Shown: positions 1 through 9,232, numbered from the stretch's first letter. The stretch is DNA of 64,000 bases from Streptomyces eurythermus (GCF_014649115.1 NZ_BMSK01000003.1:1-64000), one strand, 5' to 3'. Made by a program: numbers and translations. Notes: a model not told the origin generated them from the sequence alone.

Positions 1-96
1 GAAACGCCCGGTTACATTCCGAACCCGGAAGCTAAGCCTCACAGCGCCGATGGTACTGCAGGGGGGACCCTGTGGGAGAGTAGGACGCCGCCGAAC
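1..96 (+). rRNA. rrf: 5S ribosomal RNA, 3' portion
   Basis: The window opens inside a 5S rRNA. The segment carries the typical actinobacterial 5S core (CCGAACCCGGAAG, then GTGGGAGAGTAGGACGCCGC) and ends at the conserved CCGAAC. About the first 20 bases lie upstream of the window. It is the last gene of an rRNA operon reading in the plus direction. The 23S and 16S genes are not visible. Confidence 0.95.
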
Positions 97-106
97 AATT
101 TTTGAG

Positions 107-138
107 AAAACCCCCGCACCTCACGGTGCGGGGGTTTT
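107..138 (+). terminator. Rho-independent terminator of the rRNA operon
   Basis: A near-perfect hairpin (AAAACCCCCGCACC, loop TCA, then GGTGCGGGGGTTTT) starts 11 bases after the 5S rRNA and ends in a T-run. It is a strong intrinsic terminator for the rRNA operon. Confidence 0.92.
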
Positions 139-178
139 CTGTTTTTCCGGGCCGGGAGATGTGGATTACGGTGGCCGC

Positions 179-745
179 ATGACCGCTGTCACCAGGAACG
201 ACTATGTCGTTCGTGCCATACGCCCCGACGACTGGGAGCGGGTGAGGCAGCTGCGGCTGGACGCGCTGCGGGACCCGGTCGCGCACCTCGCCTTCCTGGA
301 GACCTACGAGGAGGCCGCGAGCAAGCCCGACTCCTTCTGGCAGGACCGGGCCGTCGGCTCCGGCGAGGGCTCCACGACCGCCCAACAGTTCATCGCCGAG
401 GCCCCCGACGGGGCCTGGGCCGGCTCCGTCACCGTGCTCATGGAGGAGCCCGGCACCCAGGACTGGGCCGGGAACCCGGTCGAGCGACGGCAGGGGCACG
501 CGGCCGGCGTCTTCGTACGGCCCGAACACCGGGGCAACGGACTGATCGAGGCACTGTTCGCGGCCGGCCTGGCCTGGGCGTGGCAGCAGGATGCCGAGCG
601 GGTGCGGCTGTTCGTCCACGAGGACAACCTCCGTGCCCAGACGGCCTACCGGAGGATCGGGTTCGCGCCCAGCGGTCTCGTCGTGGTCTTCTCCAAGGAC
701 GAGAGCGCCAACGAGCTGGAGTTCGTCCTGGAACGGCCGGCCTAG
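179..745 (+). CDS. GNAT family N-acetyltransferase
   Basis: A 188-residue protein of the acetyl-CoA-dependent N-acetyltransferase superfamily. The N-terminus (VVRAIRPDDWERVRQLRLDA) is the usual beta1-alpha1 opening. The acetyl-CoA loop is EHRGNGLIEALF, and the C-terminal part (NLRAQTAYRRIGFAPSG) is the typical final helix and strand. The ATG at 179 is preferred because the frame upstream runs through the 5S rRNA and its terminator. The substrate cannot be predicted. Its end overlaps the convergent TraG-like gene by four bases. Confidence 0.85.
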   Translation: MTAVTRNDYVVRAIRPDDWERVRQLRLDALRDPVAHLAFLETYEEAASKPDSFWQDRAVGSGEGSTTAQQFIAEAPDGAWAGSVTVLMEEPGTQDWAGNPVERRQGHAAGVFVRPEHRGNGLIEALFAAGLAWAWQQDAERVRLFVHEDNLRAQTAYRRIGFAPSGLVVVFSKDESANELEFVLERPA

Positions 746-2304
746 ACGGGCAGTTCCTGGTGCGGCCAGCGGGCGCGGGCCTGTTCGCGGGAGCGGAGCA
801 GGGCGAGCGTCGGCAGGCCCTGGTCGGCGCCGGTGGCCAGCAGGTCCGGCAGCTCGGGGAGCGGGGCCACGGCCGCGATGTCGTCCAGGACCAGGATGAG
901 TGGTGGGTCGAGCCGACCGGAGGATGACCGTTCGGCCATGCGCCGGCCGCGCTCGACCACGCTGGAGACGAGGGCCGTCAGGAGCGGCATCGCGCCCGGG
1001 TTGCTCCGTGGGTCCTCGATGGATGCACCGACCATATAAAGCGTGCCCCCTTCATGGACGAAGGAATCCAGGGCGAGGGCATCGCTTCGGTTGGGGGTGC
1101 ACGCCTCCCGGATGTTCACCGTGAACAGCGCCGACAGGGCCCTGCTGGTCAACTCCTGGGCGACGTCCCGGCGTTCCGGGTGCGCGGTGAGTGCCGCCTC
1201 CAGCTCGCCGGCGGCGCCGGACGCGGCCTTGGGGTGGGTACGCAGGGTGCGGACGGCGTCCTGGACCTGGGTGCCCTGCGCCCAGCGGTGCACATGCCGG
1301 ATGGTGCGGTTCTCCAGGGCGGCGGCGTGCAGATAGCTGCGCAGCAGGGTCGTCGCGGTGTCGGCCACCGCCTGGTCGATCCGCGCGGTGGGCCGTACGG
1401 GGGCGAGCAGGGCCGTCGCCCGGTGCAGGGCCGTCTGTCTGTCCTCGCAGCCCGCGGTGGGGGACCAGTGCAGTCGGGCCGGGGTGTCGCACAGGTGCGT
1501 GGGGTCGTAGAGCAGGGTGGGGCCCAGTTTGGCCCGGGTGTCCTTGGTCTCCGCCCACAGGGCCGGGTTGGAGGTGACGAGGACGACGGGGCCCTCCGCG
1601 TCCCGTACGGCCTGGGCCGCGGCCGTCTGGCGGGCCTCCCGGGGCGCGAGGAGGACCTTCTCCCGGCCGCCCGCCCGGTCGCCGTCGGCAGCCAGGGCGG
1701 CCGACGGCGCCGGTGCCGCCGGCGCGCTCACGGGCTCCGCCGGCAGGGGCTCCGCGCGCGGCACAGGGACCTCGTGGCGTGGCTCGGGGACGTTGTGGCG
1801 GGGCTCCTGAACGGCGTGGCGCGGCCCCCGGGCCTCGTACCGCGGCTCCTGGGCTTCGTACCGCGGGCCCTGGGCCTCGTACCGCGGTTCGGCCTGCGCG
1901 GGGTGTCGCGGGGTGTCCCGGGCCGCCGTGGCCCGGCGTAGCCTGGCCGCCCGCCAGCGGGCCACCGTGCTCAGCGCGAACACGGTGAGCACGAAGAGGA
2001 TCATCAGCTGGCCGAGGAACAGGCCCCAGAACAGGCCCCAGCCGGACAGCTGGCCCGGCGGGGTGTCCGGCCAGGCGCCGGGCAGGTCGTGGGGCCGGCT
2101 GATGAGGTGACGCATGGCCAGGGGGGTGCGGGTGAAGGTGACGCCCTCCGGCCAGGCGCCCTGGGCGAACCGGGCCGCGAGGCCGGTGGCCGACCACACC
2201 AGGACGGTGATGCCGATGAGGAACGCGAGGATGCCGATCAGCAGTCCGTCGGGGATGCCGCCCTGGCGCTCCCGGCGGATGTCACGGTGATCGTCCGGTC
2301 TCAC
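742..2304 (-). CDS. TraG/VirD4-like type IV secretion coupling protein
   Basis: A 520-residue membrane protein, last gene of the VirB/D4-like cluster. It has two N-terminal membrane segments (about 21-38 and 91-112), then a linker of repeated Pro-Arg-Tyr/His units (about 139-185), then an ATPase-like cytosolic domain. A Walker B-like strand (LILVLDDIAA) sits near residue 475. Where a coupling protein should show a GxxxxGKT P-loop, the sequence reads VLLAPREARQTAA (about 217-229), so nucleotide binding may be altered or lost. The GTG start is supported by an AGAGGGAG ribosome-binding site six bases upstream. By analogy it would bring substrates to the channel built by the neighbouring genes. 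Confidence 0.75.
   Translation of the reverse strand: MRPDDHRDIRRERQGGIPDGLLIGILAFLIGITVLVWSATGLAARFAQGAWPEGVTFTRTPLAMRHLISRPHDLPGAWPDTPPGQLSGWGLFWGLFLGQLMILFVLTVFALSTVARWRAARLRRATAARDTPRHPAQAEPRYEAQGPRYEAQEPRYEARGPRHAVQEPRHNVPEPRHEVPVPRAEPLPAEPVSAPAAPAPSAALAADGDRAGGREKVLLAPREARQTAAAQAVRDAEGPVVLVTSNPALWAETKDTRAKLGPTLLYDPTHLCDTPARLHWSPTAGCEDRQTALHRATALLAPVRPTARIDQAVADTATTLLRSYLHAAALENRTIRHVHRWAQGTQVQDAVRTLRTHPKAASGAAGELEAALTAHPERRDVAQELTSRALSALFTVNIREACTPNRSDALALDSFVHEGGTLYMVGASIEDPRSNPGAMPLLTALVSSVVERGRRMAERSSSGRLDPPLILVLDDIAAVAPLPELPDLLATGADQGLPTLALLRSREQARARWPHQELPV
1750..1890 (-). repeat. Coding repeat: Pro-Arg-Tyr/His linker of the TraG-like protein
   Basis: This stretch encodes about six imperfect copies of a seven-residue unit close to EPRYEAQ/GPRYEAQ, drifting to QEPRHNV and EPRHEV. 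The DNA is correspondingly repetitive, with recurring CCTCGTACCGCGG on the plus strand. It joins the membrane segments to the ATPase-like domain and is likely disordered and basic. Confidence 0.8.
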
Positions 2305-2316
2305 GCTGTACTCCCT

Positions 2317-3729
2317 CTAGGCCACCGTCGACTCGGAGTCGCCCAGGTGCTGTTCCACGAAGGCCGCCGCCCGCCGCTCGGCCTCCAGCTCGGCCGCGCG
2401 CAGGGCGTCGTCGATCGCGAGGTCGCTGGAGGACTCGGTCATGGCGCGGTCGGTGAAGACCAGCGGCCGTTCCGTCTCCGTGACCAGGTGTTTGACCACC
2501 TGGACATTGCCGTTGACGTCCCAGACCGCGATGCCGGGCGTCAGCGTGGGGATGATCTCGACCGCCCAGCGGGGCAGGCCCAGGACCCGGCCGGTGGCCC
2601 TCGCCTCGTCCGCCTTCTGGGCGTAGATCGTCCTGGTCGAGGCCATCTTCAGGATGGCCGCCGCCTCCTTCGCCGCCGCCCCGTCGACCACGTCGGACAG
2701 ATGGTGGACGACCGCCACGAAGGACAGGCCGAGCCGGCGTCCGAACTTCAGCAGCCGCTGGAACAGCTGGGCCACGAACGGGCTGTTGATGATGTGCCAG
2801 GCCTCCTCGACCAGGAAGATGCGCTTCTTCCGGTCGGGGCGGATCCAGGTGTGCTCCAGCCACACGCCGACGATCGCCATGAGGATCGGCATGGCGATGG
2901 AGTTGCGGTCGATGTGGGACAGGTCGAAGACGATCAGAGGCGCGTCGAGGTCGATGCCGACCGTGGTCGGGCCGTCGAACATGCCGCGCAGGTCGCCGTC
3001 GACGAGGCGGTCCAGGACCAGGGCGACGTCCAGGCCCCACGCCCGTACGTCGTCTATGGCGACGTTCATCGCCTCCGCCGACTCCGGCTCGGGGTGCCGT
3101 AGCTGCTCCACGATGTCGGAGAGGACCGGCTGGCGGTCGGTGATCGTCTCGTTGACGTAGGAGTGCGCGACCTTCAGGGCGAAGCCGGCGCGCTCGTCCA
3201 GGCCGTGGCCCATGGCGACCTCGATGATGGTCCGCAGCAGCGCGAGCTGCCCGGTCGTGGTGATCGCCGGGTCCAGGGGGTTGAGCCGGATGCCGTGGTC
3301 GAGGGCGGCCGTCGGGTCGAGCCGGATGGGGGTTATCCCCAGCTCCTCGGCGATCAGGTTCCACTCGCCGACGCCGTCCTCGCCCTGCGCGTCCAGGACG
3401 ACGACCTGGCGGTCCCTGAACCGGAGCTGGCGCAGGACGTACGTCTTCTCCAGCGCCGACTTGCCGTTGCCGGACTCGCCGAGGACCAGCCAGTGCGGGG
3501 CCGGCAGCTGCTGGCCGTACAGCTGGAAGGGGTCGTAGATGTAGCCCTTCCCGGAGTACACCTCGCGGCCGATGATGACGCCGGAGTCGCCGAGGCCGGG
3601 CGCGGCCGTGGGCAGGTAGACCGCCTGGGCCTGGCCCGTGGAGGTGCGCACCGGCGGCCGGGTCGTCTCCACCTTCCCGAAGAGGAAGGAGGTGAAGGCC
3701 TCGGTGAGGACGGACAGCGGATCCCGCAT
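2317..3729 (-). CDS. VirB4-like type IV secretion ATPase
   Basis: A 470-residue AAA+ ATPase of the VirB4/TraC family, the energy component of conjugation-type channels. The Walker A motif GESGNGKS lies at 84-91. A Walker B-like IFLVEEAWHII lies near residue 300, followed by the arginine-rich segment QLFQRLLKFGRRLGLSF typical of the family. It is shorter than classical VirB4 (about 800 residues). The missing N-terminal half is probably supplied by the separate SCO6880-type protein just upstream, a split arrangement seen in actinobacteria. The ATG at 3729 begins MRDPLSVLTE, and the gap to the upstream gene is 14 bases, so the two are probably co-translated. Confidence 0.85.
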   Translation of the reverse strand: MRDPLSVLTEAFTSFLFGKVETTRPPVRTSTGQAQAVYLPTAAPGLGDSGVIIGREVYSGKGYIYDPFQLYGQQLPAPHWLVLGESGNGKSALEKTYVLRQLRFRDRQVVVLDAQGEDGVGEWNLIAEELGITPIRLDPTAALDHGIRLNPLDPAITTTGQLALLRTIIEVAMGHGLDERAGFALKVAHSYVNETITDRQPVLSDIVEQLRHPEPESAEAMNVAIDDVRAWGLDVALVLDRLVDGDLRGMFDGPTTVGIDLDAPLIVFDLSHIDRNSIAMPILMAIVGVWLEHTWIRPDRKKRIFLVEEAWHIINSPFVAQLFQRLLKFGRRLGLSFVAVVHHLSDVVDGAAAKEAAAILKMASTRTIYAQKADEARATGRVLGLPRWAVEIIPTLTPGIAVWDVNGNVQVVKHLVTETERPLVFTDRAMTESSSDLAIDDALRAAELEAERRAAAFVEQHLGDSESTVA

Positions 3730-3743
3730 CGGAGAATCAGCCC

Positions 3744-5300
3744 CTACCTTCGGATGCCGGTGGCGAACGGAAGTGTGTTCACGAAGGCGCGGTGGTGCTC
3801 TCGGTCGCACCACTCCAGCTTGAGGTACGACTTGCCGGCGGAGGCCCTTATCGTCCGCTTGTCGCGGTTCAGGGCCTCCGGGGAGCGGGCGGAGACGGTG
3901 ATGTAGCCGACCAGGTTGACGCCGGCGGCGCCGCTGGCGAGGTCCTCGCCGCGCTGGTCGAGGCGGTTGTGCGCGGCGATGTCCCGGGGGTCGACGGTCC
4001 GGTTCATCTTGGCGGCGCGGGAGGCCTCGGCCTCGTCGTTGGTCTTCTCGGTCAGCATCCGCTCGATGGCGACCTCGGTGGGTTCCAGGTCCATGGTCAC
4101 GGCGACCGTGCGGATGACGTCCGGGGTGTGGACGAGGAGCGGGGCGAGGAAGTTGACGCCGACGGGGGTCATCGGCCACTCCTTCACCCAGGCGGTGGCG
4201 TGGCACCAGGGGGCGCGGGTGGACGACTCGCGGGTCTTGGCCTGGAGGTAGGTGGGCTCCACGGCGTCCAGCTCGGCCGGCCAGGCGTTGCGCTGGGTCA
4301 TCGCCTGGATGTGGTCGATGGGGTGGTCCGGGTCGTACATGGAGTGGATCAGGGAGGCCAGCCGGCCCTGGCCGAGCGGCTGGCGGACCCGGATGTCGGC
4401 CTCCTGGAGCCGGGAGCAGATGTCGGTCAGCTCGCGGGCCATGACGACGGCGAGGCCGGCGTCCCGGTCCACCCTGCCGCCGCGGGTGCGGGCGGCGCGG
4501 GCCATGGCGTGGGCCTCGGCGGCCAGTTCCCGGCTGTAGTGCATACAGGCGACGAGGTAGGCGCGGTGCTGCTCGCTGCTGGTGGAGACCATGGACTGGA
4601 GCTGGTCGTAGGAGTGCTGGAGCCAGTCCGGGGCGCGTTCGTCGCCGCGCACGGCGACGTCCTTGGCGTGTGCGTCGGGGTCGGCGGGCAGGGTGCGGGC
4701 GAGCATCTGCAGCCGGGTGACGAAGCCGTCGCCGTTGGCGACGTGCTTGAGCAGCGTGCCGAAGCGGTCGACCAGGGCCTCCTGGTCCTCGGAGTCGCGC
4801 AGGCCGACGCCGGGACCCTCGATCTCGATGGCGGCGGTGACCGTCTTGCGGTCGGCGTGCAGCAGGACGGCGATCTCGTCCGGGCCGAAGGGCGCGGCGA
4901 GCCAGGTGATGCGGCCGATGCCGGGCGGCGGGCCGACCTCGATCTCCCGGCCGTCGAGGCGGGTGCCGGCCTCCATGGCACTGGACCGGTAGACGGCTCC
5001 GCGCTTGACGGTGCGCTTGTACGAGCGGTTGATCTCGAACCACTTGTAGAACGTGCGGTGCTTGTACGGCACGTAGACCGCGGCGAGCGCGAGCAGGGGG
5101 AAGCCCATGAGCAGCGCGATCCGCAGGGGCAGGACCGGTACGAGGAGGCCGCACATCATGCCGAGGAACGCGCCGGCGATGATCAGGGCGATCTCGCCGG
5201 ATTCACGGTTGCGGCCGATGATCGCGTTCGGCCGGGCGCGGCCGATGAGATACGTACGGCGGGGCGTGACCGGATGGGACAGATGGGACTCGGTCGTCAA
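3744..5300 (-). CDS. SCO6880-type (PrgI-like) membrane protein of a type IV secretion-like system
   Basis: A 518-residue protein with two adjacent membrane segments near the N-terminus (about 37-75) and a long soluble C-terminal region, the architecture of the SCO6880 family found in Streptomyces VirB4-type loci. In such loci this protein supplies the membrane-anchored N-terminal half that fused VirB4 proteins carry in one chain. No ATPase motif is present here; the P-loop is in the next gene. The start overlaps the end of the VirB6-like gene by four bases (ATGA), so translation is coupled. The function is inferred from family and context. Confidence 0.78.
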   Translation of the reverse strand: MTTESHLSHPVTPRRTYLIGRARPNAIIGRNRESGEIALIIAGAFLGMMCGLLVPVLPLRIALLMGFPLLALAAVYVPYKHRTFYKWFEINRSYKRTVKRGAVYRSSAMEAGTRLDGREIEVGPPPGIGRITWLAAPFGPDEIAVLLHADRKTVTAAIEIEGPGVGLRDSEDQEALVDRFGTLLKHVANGDGFVTRLQMLARTLPADPDAHAKDVAVRGDERAPDWLQHSYDQLQSMVSTSSEQHRAYLVACMHYSRELAAEAHAMARAARTRGGRVDRDAGLAVVMARELTDICSRLQEADIRVRQPLGQGRLASLIHSMYDPDHPIDHIQAMTQRNAWPAELDAVEPTYLQAKTRESSTRAPWCHATAWVKEWPMTPVGVNFLAPLLVHTPDVIRTVAVTMDLEPTEVAIERMLTEKTNDEAEASRAAKMNRTVDPRDIAAHNRLDQRGEDLASGAAGVNLVGYITVSARSPEALNRDKRTIRASAGKSYLKLEWCDREHHRAFVNTLPFATGIRR

Positions 5301-6652
5301 CGCCCTTCACCTCCCGAGCGGTTGTTGCGGGTGTTGCTGGCGTGCGGGGTGTTCACCGGGCTGGACGCGCGGGGCGCGGGCGTGGCGGAGGGGACGGTTC
5401 CGCCGCCGTTCCCGGCCGGGGTACGGCTGCTGTGGGCGGCGACGCCGCCGGAGGCGGGGTTGGCCTGGCGCGGGGTGCTGCTCGACTGGCCGGCCGCGGC
5501 GTTGCTGTCGGCGCGGGAGCTGTGGGTCTTGATGCCCTGGGCGACGAGGGTGGCCGGGGAGCTGATGACGGCGGCGGCCTTGCTCTCCGCGCCCTGCATG
5601 ATGCGGTTGTTGCGGCCGCTGGCGATCTCGTCGCCGAAGCCGGGGACGAAGCGGTAGATCATCGCGCTGGCGAAGATGGCGAGCAGGATGATGGCGAGGC
5701 CGGAGACGACGGCGGAGAAGGCGTCGGGGCCGTTGTCGCCGGACAGGGCGCCGGCCAGGCCGAGGACGATCACGATGACGGGTTTCACGAGGATGACGGC
5801 GATCATGATGCCGGCCCAGCGGCGGACGTGGCCCCACAGGTTCTTGTCGACGAGGCCCGCGTAGACGACGGTGCCGAGGAGGGCGCCGACGTAGAGGAGG
5901 GCGGCGCGGATGACCAGCTCCAGCCAGAGGACGCCGGCGGCGAGGATGCTGACCAGGGAGACGACGATCAGCATGATGGGGCCGCCGCCGATGTCGTTGC
6001 CCTTCTTCAGGGCGCCGGAGAAGGTGCCGAAGAACGTGTCGGCCTGGTCGCCGGTGGCTTTCGCGAGGACGTCGGTGACGCTGTCCGTGGCCGAGACGAC
6101 GGTGTACAGGATCAGCGGGGTGAAGGCGGAGGCCAGCACAGTCAGCCAGAGGAAGCCGACGGCTTCGGTGATCGCGGTGGTCAGCGGCACGCCGCGCACC
6201 GCGCGCTTGGCCACGGCGAGGAGCCACAGCAGAAGCGTCAGGATGGTGGAGGCGGCGAAGACGATCGCGTACTGCTTCAGGAACGCCTGATTCGTGAAGT
6301 CGACGGTGGCCGTCTCCTTGACGGCCTTACTGAGCTTGTCGACGGTCCAGGAGGCGGCGTCCGCGCATCCCTTGGCCAGCGAGGAGAGGGGGTCGAGGGT
6401 GTCGGTGAGGGGGTTGCCGGGGCCGGAGGGGGAGGTGCCGGAGGAGCCGTTCTCCCTTTCGCACTGGTCCCGGGCGGCGCCGGGGACCAGGTCACAGACG
6501 CCGGCGCTCTTCGTGGGCGTCGGGGACGGCGAGGACGGATCCGTGGGCGTAGGCGTGGGGGCGGCGAAGGCGCGGGCGGTCGTGAGGATCACAGCCGTCT
6601 GAATGGTCGCGACCGCGCCGGCCAGCGTGAGTACGCGGCGGTTAGCGGGCAT
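5297..6652 (-). CDS. VirB6/TrbL-like polytopic membrane protein
   Basis: A 451-residue protein with a signal-like N-terminus, a Pro/Ser/Thr-rich segment, then at least six hydrophobic helices (about 125-345). The low-complexity Ala/Ser/Asn-rich C-terminal tail is probably cytosolic. This is the usual layout of the VirB6/TrbL inner-membrane channel component. The ATG at 6652 (MPANRRVLTL) is preferred over one seven codons upstream because GGAGG lies eight bases before it. It overlaps the upstream gene by 11 bases and the downstream gene by four, placing it in the middle of the operon. Confidence 0.78.
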   Translation of the reverse strand: MPANRRVLTLAGAVATIQTAVILTTARAFAAPTPTPTDPSSPSPTPTKSAGVCDLVPGAARDQCERENGSSGTSPSGPGNPLTDTLDPLSSLAKGCADAASWTVDKLSKAVKETATVDFTNQAFLKQYAIVFAASTILTLLLWLLAVAKRAVRGVPLTTAITEAVGFLWLTVLASAFTPLILYTVVSATDSVTDVLAKATGDQADTFFGTFSGALKKGNDIGGGPIMLIVVSLVSILAAGVLWLELVIRAALLYVGALLGTVVYAGLVDKNLWGHVRRWAGIMIAVILVKPVIVIVLGLAGALSGDNGPDAFSAVVSGLAIILLAIFASAMIYRFVPGFGDEIASGRNNRIMQGAESKAAAVISSPATLVAQGIKTHSSRADSNAAAGQSSSTPRQANPASGGVAAHSSRTPAGNGGGTVPSATPAPRASSPVNTPHASNTRNNRSGGEGR

Positions 6653-7487
6653 AGGTGAACCCTCCGTACTCATCGACGGCCTTCGACATCTCTTCGGAGC
6701 TGGAGGCCCTGTCGTCGCCGGGGACGGGCGCCGGGCCCTCTTTCTGGGAGTGCGCGGCGATCTTCCAGTCGCCGGCGACCCAATCGAGCTTCATCGTGAT
6801 GGTGAACCAGCTGTTGGTGACCGGGTTCGTGGAATTCTCGCCCGCGAGACCGAGCAAGCCGCTGCACCAGACCTCGACCGTTGCCGTGTTGTCCGTGGTC
6901 TCGGTGACCTTCGTGCCGATGGGGCTCGTGCGGGACACGAACGTGTAGCCCTTCGGAGCGGTGCCGTCGTCGTTCAGACCGAGGGACCTGGCGAAGGCAG
7001 GGGTGTACGCCTTGTCGAACGCCGCCCCGGACTCGGCGGCCCGGGAGGGGGTCATGACGGCCTGCAGGATGGCGTCTCGGCGGGTTTTGACGAACATGTC
7101 GGCCGACCCCAGTGCCACCGCGTAGTTAGCCGCCGCGCTCTGGGCGCCCTGGGTGGTGTGGGGGAAGCCGGAGGGGATGGTGCCGGGGGTTGTGGTGAGC
7201 GGCTTGGTTCCGGTGGGGGCGGTGGCGGCGGCCTTCGGCTGGTTGGTCTTCGTCGACGCGGTGGTGTTCTCGTCACCGCCCCCCCGGTTCGCGAAGGCGA
7301 TGGCGGCGATGAGGAGGACCACCACGCCGACCACCGTGATCAGGCTTCTGGAGGAGGAGCGCTGGGGGCGGCGGGGGGCGCCGCCGTAGGGGTCGGGGTC
7401 GGGGAGGCGGGTCCGGGTCTGGCCGGGCTCCGGGTGGTCGCCGTAGCCCTGGTAGTCGCGGTAACCCTGCTCGTCTCCGGGACTCAT
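6642..7487 (-). CDS. Bitopic membrane protein, probable VirB8-like component
   Basis: A 281-residue protein with a short Tyr/Gly/Pro-rich cytosolic head (about 1-45), one membrane helix (about 47-65), a Thr/Ala-rich extracytoplasmic linker and a globular C-terminal domain of about 170 residues. That domain contains paired Thr-rich strands and a W-F-T-I-T-M-K-L-D-W stretch resembling an NTF2/VirB8-type fold. The ATG at 7487 has a strong GGAGGGGG site nine bases upstream. The position between the pilin-like and VirB6-like genes supports a structural role. The VirB8 label rests on topology and context, not on a recognised motif. Confidence 0.65.
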   Translation of the reverse strand: MSPGDEQGYRDYQGYGDHPEPGQTRTRLPDPDPYGGAPRRPQRSSSRSLITVVGVVVLLIAAIAFANRGGGDENTTASTKTNQPKAAATAPTGTKPLTTTPGTIPSGFPHTTQGAQSAAANYAVALGSADMFVKTRRDAILQAVMTPSRAAESGAAFDKAYTPAFARSLGLNDDGTAPKGYTFVSRTSPIGTKVTETTDNTATVEVWCSGLLGLAGENSTNPVTNSWFTITMKLDWVAGDWKIAAHSQKEGPAPVPGDDRASSSEEMSKAVDEYGGFTYAR

Positions 7488-7658
7488 GCCGCGTACGCCC
7501 CCTCCACCTCGTAGACATACGACGGTAGCCGTGCTGGTTCCCGCGCGGGCGCGGTGTGGTGACTCGACATCAGGGAAACGCAACCTCAGCCGGTGGGCAC
7601 GACGGGTGGGTGGGGTGGAGGGGACAGCCGTGGCCGGGCGTGCCCGGGACGCGTGGGG

Positions 7659-7967
7659 TTACACCGCCATGCCGTACACGATGGTGAACAGTGTGCCGAG
7701 GGAGCCGATGATGAAGACCCCGGTGAGGCCGGCGATGATCAGGCCCTTGCCCTGCTCCGCGCTGAACGTGTCCCGCAGGGCCGTGGCGCCGATACGCTGC
7801 TTGGCCGCCCCCCATACCGCGATGCCGAGGCACAGCAGGATGGCCACGGCCATGACCACCTCGATCATCACCTTGGCTTCGTTGCCCAGGCTGCCGAAGG
7901 GGCCCCAGTCCGGAGCGATCCCGCCGATGATGGTGTTGATGTCTCCCTTGTCGGCCGCAAAGAGCAT
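7659..7967 (-). CDS. Small two-helix membrane protein, pilin (VirB2/TrbC)-like
   Basis: A 102-residue protein with two hydrophobic helices (about 33-55 and 78-100) separated by a basic loop (KQRIGATALRDTFSAEQGKG). This is the topology of VirB2/TrbC-type pilins and of small holin-like subunits in these loci. It is the first gene of the minus-strand secretion cluster, transcribed away from the protease at 8348. The ATG at 7967 follows AGGGG by about ten bases. Upstream in-frame codons lack support. Confidence 0.65.
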   Translation of the reverse strand: MLFAADKGDINTIIGGIAPDWGPFGSLGNEAKVMIEVVMAVAILLCLGIAVWGAAKQRIGATALRDTFSAEQGKGLIIAGLTGVFIIGSLGTLFTIVYGMAV

Positions 7968-8347
7968 GTAAGTCACCGCCCCTGGTGGGTAGTTCCGCGA
8001 GCCCCTGCGGGCGCAGAGGTCAGGCCTCATTGTCGCCGACAACGTCGCCAACGTATGTCGACTTGGCGTCATTCACTGGCGGGTTTCGTCTAGGTGGCGC
8101 CTATCGTCACTCTGTGTATCACGGCAGGTCACCCCGGGCAATGAGGTCGGAGCGGAACCTGGTGTGCGGCTCCGTCGTTGACCCCCTTTACGACCTGCGC
8201 GGCTTTGACGGCCGGTCGGGTGAGCCGTCGCGTCGATGTTCTCACGGGCGGGGCGGCGGACGGGGTCGCCCGGGTGCGCCGATTCACAGGGAGATCTCAG
8301 GCAACTCGGGGTTTCGTTCCCACCTTTGACGGTCAGACTCGGTCCCG
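7968..8347. other. Divergent intergenic region between secretion cluster and protease gene
   Basis: No gene is supported in these 380 bases. The region must hold promoters for the minus-strand secretion operon and the plus-strand protease. I see a GC-rich spacer with short inverted elements (GTCGCCGACAACGTCGCCAACG) but no unambiguous -35/-10 pair. Confidence 0.5.
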
Positions 8348-9118
8348 ATGAAGCGCATCTCACGCCGTTCTGCCACCTCGCGGCCCGCGCTGCTCGGCGC
8401 GGTGGTGCTGCTCGCGCTGACCTCGGCCTCCGTGGCCGCCGCCGACGACGGGCCGGGGCCGTTCGGGGTCACCGTGGACGCCGCGGCGAACCGGTGGAGC
8501 GCGCGGGTGGGCGCGCTGTTCGCCGCGGACGGGGCGGGCCGTCCGGCCGGCGGTCACTTCTGCACCGCGTCGGTGGCGCACAGCCCGCACGGCGACCTGA
8601 TCGTCACCGCCGCCCACTGCCTGGACGACCCCGGGCGCGACCTGGTGTTCGTGCCGGGCTACCGCGCCGGGCGGGCGCCGTACGGGGTGTGGAGGGTGAC
8701 GCGGCGGTTCCTGCCCGACGGGTGGGTCCGGGACCGGGACGAGGACAGCGACCTCGCCTTCGCCACCGTCGCCGGGCGGGACGGGGGACGGGTGGAGGAC
8801 GTGGTGGGCGCCTACCGGTTCACGCCCGGCGTGGCCACCGGCGCGACCGGGGTGACCGTCACCGGGTACCCGGGCTCCCGCGAGGTCCCCATCACCTGCA
8901 CCGACAAGCCGGCCCGGCACAGCCGTACCCAACAGCGCGTCGACTGCCCCGACTTCACCGGGGGCACCAGCGGCAGCCCCTGGGTCAACGGGGATCACGA
9001 GATCGTCGGGGTCCTCGGCGGTCACGAGGAGGGCGGCAGCACGGCCGGGACGTCGTACAGCGTGGTGCTGGGGCGGGTGGCGGCGGAGCTGTACGAGGAG
9101 GCGGCCGGGCCTTCCTGA
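8348..9118 (+). CDS. Secreted trypsin-like serine protease
   Basis: A 256-residue chymotrypsin-fold protease. The N-terminus (basic MKRISRRS, a hydrophobic run, then SVAAADDG) is a Sec signal peptide, so the enzyme is exported. The catalytic triad is visible as TAAHC (His), EDSDLAF (Asp) and GGTSGSPW (Ser). Four cysteines could form two disulfides. It lies divergent to the type IV-like cluster and just before a wall hydrolase. A role in that system is possible but is inferred only from position. Confidence 0.88.
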   Translation: MKRISRRSATSRPALLGAVVLLALTSASVAAADDGPGPFGVTVDAAANRWSARVGALFAADGAGRPAGGHFCTASVAHSPHGDLIVTAAHCLDDPGRDLVFVPGYRAGRAPYGVWRVTRRFLPDGWVRDRDEDSDLAFATVAGRDGGRVEDVVGAYRFTPGVATGATGVTVTGYPGSREVPITCTDKPARHSRTQQRVDCPDFTGGTSGSPWVNGDHEIVGVLGGHEEGGSTAGTSYSVVLGRVAAELYEEAAGPS

Positions 9119-9232
9119 CCGGGGCCCGGGAAGGCCGCCGCGGAGCCCCATGTGCGCGGGCCGCACCGTGAAATGACGCCACATCATGAGAAAGGGGTCT
9201 TCGAACGGCCTGTCATGGGGGAAAGTTGAACC

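Noticed and set aside
50..178. An upstream extension of the GNAT gene
   Set aside because: It would translate through the 5S rRNA and its terminator.
2317..5154. A 945-codon open frame spanning the VirB4-like and SCO6880-type genes on the minus strand
   Set aside because: Only the part from 3729 onward reads as VirB4; the upstream half is a Pro/Arg-rich shadow of the SCO6880-type gene, which lies in another frame.
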